A DNA stretch of 64,000 bases from Hemicentrotus pulcherrimus. Taxonomy: Eukaryota; Echinodermata; Echinoidea; Camarodonta; Strongylocentrotidae. A model generated the notes under the pieces. It ran no database searches. It saw only the letters and a program-made list of their open reading frames with translations, and had not been told where the DNA came from. The translations under genes and the position numbers were made by a program. Location of the stretch: assembly GCA_003118195.1 (NCBI GenBank), contig BEXV01000030.1, positions 318,745 to 382,744 on the forward strand, read 5' to 3'. Of the stretch, positions 39,801-51,300 are shown piece by piece (the first letter of the stretch is position 1; each line of letters opens with the position of its first letter).

Positions 39801-39915
39801 GAATGCACACTTCAAAAATCAAGAATTTTCTTACTTTAAATCATTTTTTTGCACAAACTTTAATTTTCACATATTTGTGTCTCTCACTTTCCTGCTACTA
39901 TCAAAACCAACTTAA

Positions 39916-40282
39916 AGGTAAAGACCAGTTATGGTCATACGATTGCATTGTGAAAGAAACGTTGTGGAATCGATCAGAAAAGGTTGATCATCTAGCATCT
40001 AGCATCTGCAAGGTTCTGGAATCATCAAAATGATAAGAAATTTGGCCCACTCTTTGTAAAGTTACAAGCACTATACACAGAAAGGTGTACATGGGACTAC
40101 CCTATATCTCTCACAGACCATGAGAGAAACAAATTTACCAAATATATGAAGTAGTAGGCAGTTTCCCCGGCAAATTTGTTATCATCATGTATTAGTCAAA
40201 ACATATTCTTTCACATGATTGGTAATGAGAGCTTCCATTTCATTTTTTGAAATTGAGGCGTTTCCAATACTGGTCTTTACCT
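39916..40282. mobile_element. Inverted-repeat element family 1, copy 2 (TTAA on both sides)
   Basis: The 367-bp element starts AGGTAAAGACCAG and ends CTGGTCTTTACCT. Intact TTAA lies immediately outside each end (39912-39915 and 40283-40286). The body matches copy 1 with scattered differences, in the same orientation. It is the best preserved copy for target-site evidence. Confidence 0.92.
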
Positions 40283-40286
40283 TTAA

Positions 40287-41907
40287 TATCAATCAAGGTA
40301 GACTTCCCCTTATCAAAGCAACTCTACAACCACAACTATATTTTCATATTGAAATTTGAGAACAAGTTGGGAAACTGTTCTGGAAAAGTTCATTGTTCTA
40401 AAGACTAAAGTTTAAACTCACTAGTCACTAGTGATAATTCAAGGAAATGGCAGTATCATTAAACACCACTCTAAAGATTCAAGTAATAGGGGATTATCAT
40501 GCCATTCAATAAACTCTAAAGTTTCCAATTATAGATTACCCAGATTTATATGAAACCATTTCCAATCTCAGCTCCATCAATAAAACAAGTCCAGACATGT
40601 TTGAATTCCTTCCTCCCAGGCCATTCACTCTCTCCTTATCCATCCCCCCTTCCCAAATCCCAAGGCTGTGAAATAAGCTTTGCAAACTATTTGCTCTCCT
40701 AATCCTCAAATTGGACCACCACTCAAAACACCACATGTAAGGCCTGCACACACCTGTAAGCTATCCTATACAGATACATGGGGGGCCAATCACCATGTGC
40801 TTCTATTTGCTGACCATTCCCACACCACAGAATAGTAAGGACTGCATCTTGAACCATGCTTGATCCAGGGAGATGTGACATCTCCATGCTTGAACACCAT
40901 ACACATGGCCCTCACTACAGTAGTTCAATACAAAACTGTGTACTTATTTTGCCTAGGTCAATAGAGAACTTTTCTCCCCCCCCCCTTTTTTTATGAATCG
41001 AAAATTGGCAGTCCAGCAAATCCATATTTCTCTTTGAAACTGAAATCCTTTTAGAAATTAAGTCCAAGAATTTTCATTTGATATCGTAATCAAGACAAAC
41101 TAGGAGATTCTGAATACAGATTCTGAATACATATTAAACTAAATTTGGGGCACCATTTCTGAACTTACTTCACTGAATTGTTTTCATCTTTTCTCATAAG
41201 ATTAGAGTTGGATGAAGTTTGGCAATAAATTAACAACATATGAACATTACATATATGCCAATAGACAATGTACTAACATAGTAGCAAACTAGCAATTACA
41301 TCATGCTTTGGTGGTACTGATAATGGATAAGATAACAAAATTATATCAATTATAATGTTCACTCATGCCACTCAACCTTCACAATAAAACATTGGTAAAA
41401 TACTTTTTTTGTTTTTAATCAAACCATAAAGTCCTTAAATTGTTGAACATAGTTTTCATTTCCAAATCACAACGATCTTTAATAGAATAGTAATATAAAC
41501 AACTTTCGGAGGCACTATATAAAACCACACTCGATTGAATACCCGACGCGACGCAAATGTTCATGATGTTTGAGTTCGACATTTCATTACCGGCTCTTCA
41601 TCAGCTGATTAATCTACGATTCCATAATAAGCCCACATCAGTTATTTGCTCATCCAAAAATCATGTCTTTATTCCTCTATTGAGTCTGATCAAAGTTTGA
41701 TCAGACAGTTACCAAAACGTCAAATTCTGAGAAAGAATGTGCGACAAATTAAGCGTGGGAGTCGAGTCCAAATCATCAGAGGGTGCACTCGTTACTCATC
41801 AGCGGAGCAGTAACCGCAACTCTGACACGCTAACGCTCCCCGTCGGAAAAGAACTTAAACATGGAATTTTGCTTGAAAATAGGAATAGGATTTAAGTAAA
41901 AACTTAC
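40287..41907. other. Non-coding stretch leading into a CpG-richer patch
   Basis: The first 1.2 kb is AT-rich and featureless apart from a C run at 40977-40985. From about 41530 CpG dinucleotides become noticeably more frequent (CCCGACGCGACGC, CCGGC, CCCCGTCGG), unlike the neighbouring sequence. Confidence 0.5.
41685..41705. repeat. 21-nt palindrome with one central base
   Basis: TCTGATCAAA and TTTGATCAGA are perfect reverse complements around a single G, inside the CpG-richer patch. It could be a dimeric protein binding site; no function is shown. Confidence 0.7.
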
Positions 41908-42130
41908 CCTCACATGCAAGTAAATCCAACTATTCTCCTCAAGAGTGTTTGGCTGTTAAATGTCCACAAATACAATGTAAGAAAGTAAGAACAAGTTCCA
42001 TTCGGGTACCAGGCTTCGTGGATAAGACGAAGAATTAACGTGTGGCAATTACGACACCCAACAAGCTTCAAATGCGGTGGGCGTGCGTAGCGGAGCGTTG
42101 TGGTCCAGTGCACCTGATCGTATTGTGCAA
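41908..42130 (-). other. Candidate non-coding first exon (possibly of the plexin gene)
   Basis: On the minus strand a strong donor, GAGG followed by GTAAGTTTTTAC, sits at 41907. The roughly 220 bp upstream is CpG-richer than the surroundings (GCGGTGGGCGTGCGTAGCGG on the plus strand). The plexin coding exon has an apparent 5' UTR acceptor at 11291-11292 on the same strand, so splicing across a 30-kb first intron is possible. The transcription start and even the existence of the exon are not established. Confidence 0.25.
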
Positions 42131-42431
42131 TCACGGCGCTTCATTGAGTTACTTATTCCAGTATACAGACCCTATTTGGCAATTCAGCAAAAAAAGGAAC
42201 AATATGTTAAGAAATTCATACTTGCAAAGATTTTGTAAGTATTTTATTTATGAATCGTTAAATATTAGAATGCTATTCAAAGTTTAATGTCCATTTCAAT
42301 TTAAACATTTCGAGCAAGAAAAGTGAAAATTTCTCATAGGTAGATAAAGGGTACGAAAGTAGACTATGCATCAACAAACTTTGAACGAATACGACAACCA
42401 CTGCCAAACTGACTCCTGTGTTAGGTCAGCT

Positions 42432-42460
42432 CCAACGAGCTCAGTCAGCTAGCTCGTTGG
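42432..42460. repeat. Perfect 10-bp inverted repeat with 9-nt loop
   Basis: CCAACGAGCT and AGCTCGTTGG flank CAGTCAGCT. It lies about 300 bp upstream of the candidate exon, in what would be its promoter region. Confidence 0.75.
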
Positions 42461-43761
42461 TAGAAACGGTATGTGTTAGAGCGCCATCTACAAAAAATAT
42501 ACAAGACAGGTACCCATCGAACAGAAATAGCCTGTCGTGGCTATGAATTCACAACTAAAATTGGTGTTACTTTCAGGTTAAACTAAATAAACCACGACCC
42601 TATCTGATAAAGAATCAAAGATATCTCAGCTTTGAGAGATTTTCATCAATAGGATATTCTGTATAATCATGATAGATAGGAGGTTGTAGTTTTTCGACAT
42701 TGATTGAAGGGCTTTACTTGATCTGGACCAATCGTAAAGCGTGTATTGATTCATCCTTGCTTTTCATCTTCTCACAATTGAATTACCTTATTAACGTAAT
42801 TTTTGAATTCTGTAGAAGACAGAAGGATGTGTGGTTCAATGTTAGGCAGATTGTCAACATGTAGACTGTCTTGTTTATCATCCAATTAGGTCGGATGACA
42901 AAATTGGTTTTGCTTAAACAAACAAGATGTGGCTTTCTGGCATTGGCAGAAAAAACAGAACAATACACAGTTCAACTGTGAGGTTATATGATTGACAGTT
43001 TTGTTACACTGATTTACCGGTAGTTATATGATCAGAAACCACTTCTGAAGTAGGCCTAATAATTTTGAAATGCAGATCCCCCATATTTCATATTTCTGTT
43101 AAAAAAAACATTTTTGTGATTGTGCTACTGCTCCTGTAGTTATTTGATATTGATTTTTTCTTTCTTCATACAAGGTTATTATCCTTGATGTTACTAAGTT
43201 ACTATGTTGTTATCAATTATGTGATTATTTTAAGGGTGGGACATTTTAGTAATACATTTGAAGCTTACTATCTTTGTTTTCTGCATTTTTTTTGTTTTCT
43301 TTAAAAATAACCCACCAGGGAGTCCAGGGAGTTATATTTACTTTTATTTTAGTTTTTCTGATAACCTGATTATGTCTTTCTTTTTTAATTTTCTATTGTT
43401 TTTTTGGAAATTGCTCTTAATTGGTGTTATATTCCCTGTAATGTGAATCACAAAACTTATTAATGAATACTTTTTTATTCTACCTGAAATCACATGGACA
43501 GCTTTATCAGGATTACTCGTTGCCATCAATAATTATTAGATGAAGATGAAGATGGTCATATTGTATTTTAAATTTCTATTATTATATAAGTTCAAATTTT
43601 AGGTGAAATGTTTATCATTATTGTATTCATTTATATTCATTTATTACTTATATGTACATCTATCTCATTATTATTGTTTTAAAAAAAGAAAGTTTTTCTG
43701 ACTGTAATGATTGTTTTTTTTTTTAAATCAGTCAATCATAAAAAATAAAAAAAATCCTAAA
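42461..43761. other. Non-coding stretch, T-rich on the plus strand
   Basis: No exon seen. Long T and A runs dominate from about 43080. Confidence 0.5.
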
Positions 43762-44117
43762 AGGTAAAGACCAGTATTGGAAACGCCCCAATTTCAAAAA
43801 AATGAAAAGGAAGCTCTCATTACCAGAATATATTTTTACTAATACATGATGATAACAAATTTGCCGGGAAACCGCTTACTAATTCATATATTTGGTAAAT
43901 TTGTTTCTCTCATGGTCTGTGAGAGATATAGGGAAGTCCCATATACATCTTTCTGTGTATAGTGATTGTAACTTTACGAAGAATGGGCCAAATTTCTTAT
44001 CATTTTGATGATTCCAGAACCTTGCAGATGCTAGATGCTAGATGATCAACCTTTTCTGATCGATTCCACAACGTTTCTTTCACAATGCAATCGCATGACA
44101 ATAACTGGTCTTTACCT
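43762..44117. mobile_element. Inverted-repeat element family 1, copy 3 (opposite orientation)
   Basis: The 356-bp element has the same AGGTAAAGACCAG / CTGGTCTTTACCT ends but its body is reversed relative to copies 1 and 2. The right flank is TTAA (44118-44121); the left is TAAA, one change from TTAA. It shares the GATCAACCTTTTCTGATCGA region with the other copies in reverse complement. Confidence 0.9.
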
Positions 44118-45871
44118 TTAAATGTTTCAAAATTTTGGTCAGTAGCATATCTAGATGTTGGCTTCATAGGGAAAACGTTTGGATATGCATTTTTGAATGA
44201 GGGGGATCTGGATGGGATTAAAGTGTAATCAAAGTCCCCCCCCCTTCCCATCTAATGCCACATTATAACAAATTATTATTACTTTTCACAAAGTATCAGC
44301 AAAATGAACAAACAGTAAAAATGTAATGAATGATATACGTTTTTTCTTTTTATCAAAGTCACAATTGATTTTCACTAAGTCTTTTTTTAAAGTAGTCTTT
44401 TAAATTTAAGAGATACTGTAAGCCCATATTCCTGCACAACAAAAAGGTTTCCATGGTAACATCTTGCTTATTGGCTGTAAACAGTTACCAAAATACATTT
44501 TCAATTCCCATGAATCAGTAGTACCCATGGGGGTGATTCCATCAACTAAACAATGTTTATAGGGCTGTATTTTAGATTTCCATGGCTAGACCAACGTGAG
44601 TTACATTCAGGTCATAGATTGGTCAAATGTCAACTTAGGCCAAATGATCCCATTTTCAAAATATACATTATGTGTTTACTAGGCATGAATATGCCGCTAC
44701 TGATACATCTAAAGTACACGTCCCAAGGATTTAAAAGTGAGACAAACCATATTTTTTTTAGTTATAAATATGGGGCACATCCAATGGCACTATTATTTAT
44801 TATTACTGTTATTATCATCATTATTTTTTTCACTATTATTGTTAATATTGTTTTTGTTTTTTTATGGTGTGGAGTTTCTTTTCAAATTGGCAAACAAATT
44901 TTCTGACAGAAAACAGAAAAATTCAACATCAAAACCCATAGAGATACCAAATGTATTGCCATGGATTGAAAAAGACAATTCTGGAAAATGTAAATTTGTT
45001 GTCACACAGCGACTTGAAATTCGGAGACAGAAACATGTGTGTGTGTGTGGGGTGGGGAGGGGGCACCCCATAACCTCTAATTATTTGTCATATTTTGTGA
45101 TGTATTGCATATGAAATTACCGGACACTTGCTACCATGCTCAGAAAACAAGCAGTACTTAAAAATATCTATGAACAAGAACCGAGTCTGTCAAAAGCTAA
45201 GCTGTTTTATTTATTTTTTGTTTTTGATAATTAAAGGTTTAGATGCTGCTGGTCACAAATTAGTTTAAAACAAAAAAACAGAGAAAGTGTTGCTGCTTAA
45301 GTATTTGATTGGACTAAATTTGAATTCATTAGCAATTTGTATTTGATGATTTTTTTTTCTTTATCCCATTAAATATACCAGAACCTTTTAGTCTTTATAA
45401 AAGAGGGAATTTGGAACCTCTGGTTTTAATTTAAATTCATTTTTGATAACATAAAAATCAAATTTGTTGAAGCAGAGACTTTATAATTGAAACAGCTACT
45501 ATCAAGTTCATATAAGTTAGATACAGAGAAGTATATCAGATAAAATACAATGAATTGGGTAGACGGTTAGAAAGAATATTTGTAAGTGAAATGATGAGGA
45601 AGAGAAGAGCGAGACAAGGTCACAGCCAACAATTCAGGAGCCTGGCTTTTAAAGCTAACTGTGACATGAAATGTGCTACCTGTGGGGCCATCAAATATTG
45701 ACATTTAATCCGCCCAAACCTGACTGAATTGGATATTTTAAAGTTGTTCTGCAAGGATTTTTGGCGTAAATATTTGGAAGGAATTTGTCAAGAATACATT
45801 CTAGATCCCTCTCCATCTCCCAAGATAGAAAACAACAGAAAGGGATGAAGGGATAGTGGTAGACACAGAAA

Positions 45872-45936
<65 letters not shown>

Positions 45937-46042
45937 AGAGAGGGGATGGGGGAAGAGAGAGAGTGAAGGTAAGAGAATGAGCAGGTAAAAAAATATACAG
46001 AGAGAAAGACAGAGACAGAGAAAGAGAGAGAGAGAGTTATAT
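45872..46042. repeat. Compound (GT)n(GA)n microsatellite and GA-rich extension
   Basis: GT units run into about 22 GA units to 45931, followed by GGGA/GAGA-rich sequence and a second GA tract near 46020. Read on the minus strand it gives a spurious Ser/Leu-rich open frame. Confidence 0.95.
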
Positions 46043-46156
46043 GAAAGATGAGAGATGAAACAAGTTGAGTAAAGAAATATAGAAAGAGATTGAATGGGAG
46101 GGGGAATGGCAGAAATGAGGTAGGGCAAAATAAAGAGAGAGAGAGAGAGAGCTGCA

Positions 46157-46181
46157 TTGATGGAATATTATATTCCATCAA
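46157..46181. repeat. 25-nt perfect palindrome with one central base
   Basis: TTGATGGAATAT and ATATTCCATCAA pair perfectly around a single T. It directly follows a GA tract. Confidence 0.8.
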
Positions 46182-48776
46182 CATTCTGTTATGTACAGAG
46201 TCCTACACGAACAAACCAAAAAACACCAAGAAAAAAACATTGAGAAAAGCTAGAGCGAAAACAAGGAAAACATACACAAGTCTTTAAGAGTGCATTTACA
46301 ATTTGAGAATTTAATTTGCAAAATCAAAGTCAACCATGACAACATACTTGCATTAAAATCTTTACAATGTCTGTTGTTCACTCTTCCTTACAGAGCGATA
46401 AAACTAATTGCTGACATAGTAATCATACAAAAGAAGGCCATTCCTTTAATTTTCGTAGTTTAATTTACATTGTATACATGATGACACAAATAAAACAAAC
46501 AAGTAAATAAATTTCATATGGAAAAAAAATTCTTGGTTTCCTACAAAACAGAATCTGTACAGAGCAAATAAATTGTTTTATTATAGTAATATAGCAATAT
46601 TTTACACACAATGCTCGTAAACCTATACATTTGTCAAATACTATCAATACATCTTTAATCTTTTCAGTTCATACAATACAATTTCCATGTTAATTGTCAT
46701 TTGTTATATGCACATACATAAATTTGACGTTAGTTTGTATCATTATTACAGCATTATTAAATAGAAATAGTTTCTTTGTTTCTCATCAGACAGTAAGATT
46801 TACATTCGGTCTCAAAAGTGCATGTATTCAAAGTAAGTACAAATATATATAGATATATATATATTTTATTTATCTCTGTCAAGCCCACAAAACACAAAAT
46901 TTGATTTGGGTTGTGCAATAATGTAGCTATTGAAATTTTTGAAAAAATAACACAATTACATAAAAATCAAGAAATGCAAGTAATAATTAAATAATACAAA
47001 CATTGACAATCAACAAAAATAACATCTGATCTTAAATACATGTACTCCTCTTTCTAAAGCGTTTTTAAAATCATTTCCATCAGAAAAAAATTGATAATCA
47101 ATTCCTTTCCGTCCATTTGTCCAATTTATTTCCCAACATTTGTCCATTGCAAACACACAATCCCAACACATTCATACAATTTAGGATAATTTCCACTAAA
47201 CATTCAATAAAATAAAAAATAACAGACAAATTAAAATGGCTATCCCTTAGGTAACGAGTTGCTTATTCTCCAGGGTTTGAACCATGTCTTGTATAGATAC
47301 ACTTCAGCATGGGGGTGTCTGAGGGTTTATATATGTTTTCCATTTGTTTTGCTGAGAGGCAAGGCATTTAACTTTAGTGAAGTTGTGCCAAATAGTAATA
47401 GTGTTCATCATCCTGAACATCCTGTTCATCATCATGCTTTTGTTAGTGCATTTCAAAGTCCTCTGTTTTCAGAAATGTGTATAGAAAGTGAACTTACTAA
47501 TTTAGATTGAAATGGACATCGGCCCAATCAACAACAAAACTAGTTTACACAAAAGGAATAAATGAAGAGATTTTTGTTTTGGGGTATGTCTTTGCGATGG
47601 ATGATGGCACAGCAACAAGAGAGCATCCTAGCAGCTATTTCACCTCAAACATTTTTGGTAAAGATTCTGCAAGTGCTGTATTACTTGTGCACCCTAAATT
47701 TGCATACAAAGAGAAATGTAAGCAGTGCTCTGAAACACGTGTGCCTTAGTGTGGCAAATTTTCTCTCTTGACACCAATATCTCTTTCGTTACAACAGAAT
47801 AAATGTGTGTACAAAATATGTTGAATGTATTTGAAGGCAATGCCACTGATGTATGTGCTTATTCTCATTGCATTAACATCATACAAGTGCCATCATTGAT
47901 AGAAGTAGATCTTTAGTCTATACACAGATATAAATAATTTGAATTATCCCAACACAGCTTCCCCGGCCATTGTAGACAGAAAAGCAACCAAGGGGAAAAT
48001 AATTGATTCAACCCATAAGTTACACAAATTACTAAAGATCATAACTTAACAATTTACCCCAAATTTGTGAGTTTCTCAAGATATGACTGTGAGATATATG
48101 GTAACCTTGTTTATCTAGAAATAAGGCATGTTTTTCTTTCTTTTGATTTTAATTTCATTAGATTTATTAATCAAAGACACATCACAAACATTTTTATCAA
48201 AATTGCTGGTGTGATAACAGTGAATGGACTCTGTCTAGTGATCTGCACCAATCAAGTTCAATAGAGAGAAAAAAAAAGTTTCTTGCAATAAATATGGAAT
48301 AAATAAAATGAATAAATACCACAACTAGGATAATGGGTTGTGCCTTTGCATGGCTACAGAGAAAATTATTAAAATAAACATGAAAATAAAATGCTACCTA
48401 ATCTGCTTTTCAATTATAGGTATTCCAATTACAATATGTAAAGTTTCCATCAAATGTACTTTCACAATTCTGAATTTATTAGGTCTTAAATGCTAAAAGA
48501 AAATTTGATGCTTTTATAATTTCTGCAGTAGGTCTTCAATAAACTATGGGGAATAAGTTTGAATAAATAGAAACCTTTTAAATCTCTAGATTGGTAAGCA
48601 ATATGTGACACTACCTGCAATTGAGACCTTTTTCTAATTGAGATGTAATGGGCTAATGATGTATACAAAGAGATAAATAGAGATAAAGGCAGAAGATACA
48701 TTTCATACAGTGGGTAGATGGATCACAACACAGAATAAAAATAGATGTTTTCTCTCTCTCCCTTTCCCTCCACCTC

Positions 48777-48804
48777 TCTCTCTCTCTCTCTCTCTCGCTC
48801 TCTA
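48777..48804. repeat. (CT)n microsatellite
   Basis: CT tract with a single G interruption. Confidence 0.9.
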
Positions 48805-51123
48805 TTGTCAAATATTTTCAAAATCCATGCAATATTGGGACCAGCCCAAATCTATAAGATATCAGATTAAAGACAAACTAATATTCATTCCAGAATGCTA
48901 CTTCAGTAAATGTACACAAGTCTGATCTACATAACAATACATGTAAAATACATTACACACAGATTAGAAAGTCTAATCGCAGTCTTTCTTCTACACAAGC
49001 AAGCAAGTCTGAATGCCCAATTGTAAGAAAATTTCTCCAAGAATTGAGAGATAAACATTATATTTTGAATTAGAAACACCTTCAGTGGATAAATTATGCA
49101 CGATCATATGTACATTATAAAATGAGGGGAAAAATATTGTTTATGTGTTTTCAAGGCAATGAATTGTGTCCTCTCTCTTATAAAGAATATTTTAAGAAGT
49201 CCTTTTAGAAAACACATTGTAAATTGTGCTGTTATCATTAAAAAAGTGTGTTTTATTATTTTGTTGATTAACTTTTTTTTTTGTTTCTTCCGGTGCTAAT
49301 ATTGTGGGATTGACTTTGAGTCATGTTGATGCAAATGTCAAGAAGCACACATTCACAATCCAATCAAGAGCTGATAAAACAAATTATAGTTAACACTCAG
49401 ACTCACTAGTATGCCGAAGTATGAATGTGTAAATGATGTCGGAGTTTATAATACGAAAATAAAGTGCAACTTGCGATGACAAAGAGATTGTTAGTAAAAT
49501 GTAAAAAGGTCAAAGTTTGACTGTAATATGGGCGCATCACTTCTCAACGGAGTCCAAAAAATGGACTTAGAAATATTTAAAAAATAACTCTAAACTAGAT
49601 GTATATTCAATTTGAACTGACAAAACCAACGTCCCTGGATTTATAATTATGCAACATATGGGAGAATACATAAATCCAATAGAGAAAATCAAAGTTTTGT
49701 CTCTTTGTGAGTTCAGATTTGGTACAGTATACTGCAAAAAGGTTGCTTCTAAAAAGCAGTGTGTTCAGTTCAGGCAAAGAGATAAAGATAGATATAAAAT
49801 CTGTGTTTGAAAAATGTCATTTGTATGCATAAGCAAGCAAATGTAGGGTGGTGGGTATATAAAAGAAAGATTCTGCAATGACAGTAATCTAATCATGACC
49901 GTAGCCTAATAATAAATTGTCAAAAGCTTACATATCTGTGGACCACATTATATGGTGACTGACTATGAATTTTGCATTGCTTTGGGGACATTTAAATCCT
50001 CTTTTTCCTGATGAGATAAGAGTAAAAGAAAACCTGTGCCAAAGGAGGGTCAACTTTCAGACAAATCATGAAAGAAAGGGATGTCCCTTTAAAACAACTA
50101 AAAATTGACAGATGTATATATAATGTGCAATCACGTATGAAGCAATGAGTCGTGGGTGCCTGTTCAATACAACTTGAAGATTTTTACAATTCATAAACTA
50201 TAACAACCCAATTTCCCCTGTATTCACTATTTTTTTAATTTAACAAAATACGATAAATCTCAAATTCTTAGCATTTTGCATATCTTCTACATTAGTGAGC
50301 CTCGACCTTACTAATCTACATACGTACATCTTCAGTATTTCGTACATATGATCTCCATGAAACGTTTGGATTCAATAAAATGCGTAGGGTGTGTGTGTAT
50401 TTTCTCTAAGACTTGAATATTGATAATTTCATGATAAAAATCTACAGATGTGCTGCATTTTGATGATTTCTTTCCTGTTACAGCATATCCCAACACTTGC
50501 ATCCTCTTCACATGGTGGATGTTTGCAGTATTACTATCATACAGAAACAGTTCTGTCTCCTTCTCTTTATCTTGCCCGGTTGCAGATTGCCTATTGAGTC
50601 GGTCATAAGGCATTTGCTGTAGTATTCAAATTCCATTTTTTTACTTTAGGATCCATGCACCATTATTTCAATTAAATCTCTTACACAAGTCTCCCAGAAG
50701 ATGACTCGAAAAGTGTTTCATCTATCATGTGCATCGTCTTTACTTGATTTTTCAAATTGTATGATTATGTTACACGATGAAGCAAAGTTTTTTTTCAATA
50801 TTTCACAGATTGCATTTCATATTCTCTGTCATGATAGCCAAATTCCTCTGTTTGGTAGATTTCTGTGGTAGTTGACGTAAGCTCCTGAAGAATGCAGCTT
50901 ACTCCTGCTATCACAACGTACAGATGTGTTTCATCATCCTTTCCAGGCTTTTATTTCTACCACTATCTGACACTAGATTTCAAAATATGTTCCGTCCTCA
51001 TGTTCAAATGTCATACAAGTCATCACATTACACCCATTTCCACAGCTAGGGGTATAGTCGATTGTCCATTTAATTGAAAAGTAAGAGCCAAGTCGCTTTG
51101 TTTGTTCACAGCATAAACTGTCA

Positions 51124-51300
51124 TCATCCACGCATGTCAAACGGGAAGACAGCAAATTGGCTTTGAATGGGGGTCTTGGGGGAAGGGCAGTACATGAAAT
51201 CGTCTGAATGTAACCTTGCCCGATTGAGAGACGAAGGTTCCGATGCACTGCGGTGGATCTTCGGTAGCTGCCTGGCCAAGCTTTCCAACGCTGCCAAAAC
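51124..51300 (-). CDS. RAF last coding exon (C-terminal tail and stop)
   Basis: Begins [20 protein letters not shown] and ends VFPFDMRG before TGA (followed at once by a second TGA). It carries the 14-3-3 binding serine of RSASEPS (human B-Raf S729) and SPKTP (human S750/T753). The acceptor is CCTTTGCAG, phase 0. Confidence 0.96.
   Translation of the reverse strand, partial: VLAALESLARQLPKIHRSASEPSSLNRARLHSDDFMYCPSPKTPIQSQFAVFPFDMRG

Larger units (their letters stand above)
33046..39915. other. Non-coding stretch with simple repeats
   Basis: Holds (CT)n at 34010-34039, (CA)n at 36560-36586 and the hexamer tract at 36801-36839. A pyrimidine tract with AG near 33120 precedes a short open frame, but no partner exon or recognised product supports it. 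Confidence 0.5.
44122..51123. other. Long stretch downstream of the RAF stop; includes its 3' UTR
   Basis: The RAF 3' UTR must begin at 51123 and run leftward, but its end is unknown. An AATAAA on the minus strand (50950-50955) about 170 bp past the stop is the nearest candidate signal; several others follow further left. The rest is AT-rich with microsatellites and no supported exon. Confidence 0.5.

Noticed and set aside
42470..42495. CTCF-like GCGCCATCTAC
   Set aside because: It only partly matches the consensus and a single short match is expected by chance.
45691..46184. Long Ser/Leu/His-rich open frames on the minus strand
   Set aside because: They are read out of the (GT)n(GA)n tract and adjacent GA-rich DNA; the composition is that of the repeat.
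47259..47771. Overlapping plus-strand open frames near 47.3-47.8 kb
   Set aside because: No recognisable protein. The region is downstream of RAF on the opposite strand and could be its 3' UTR.
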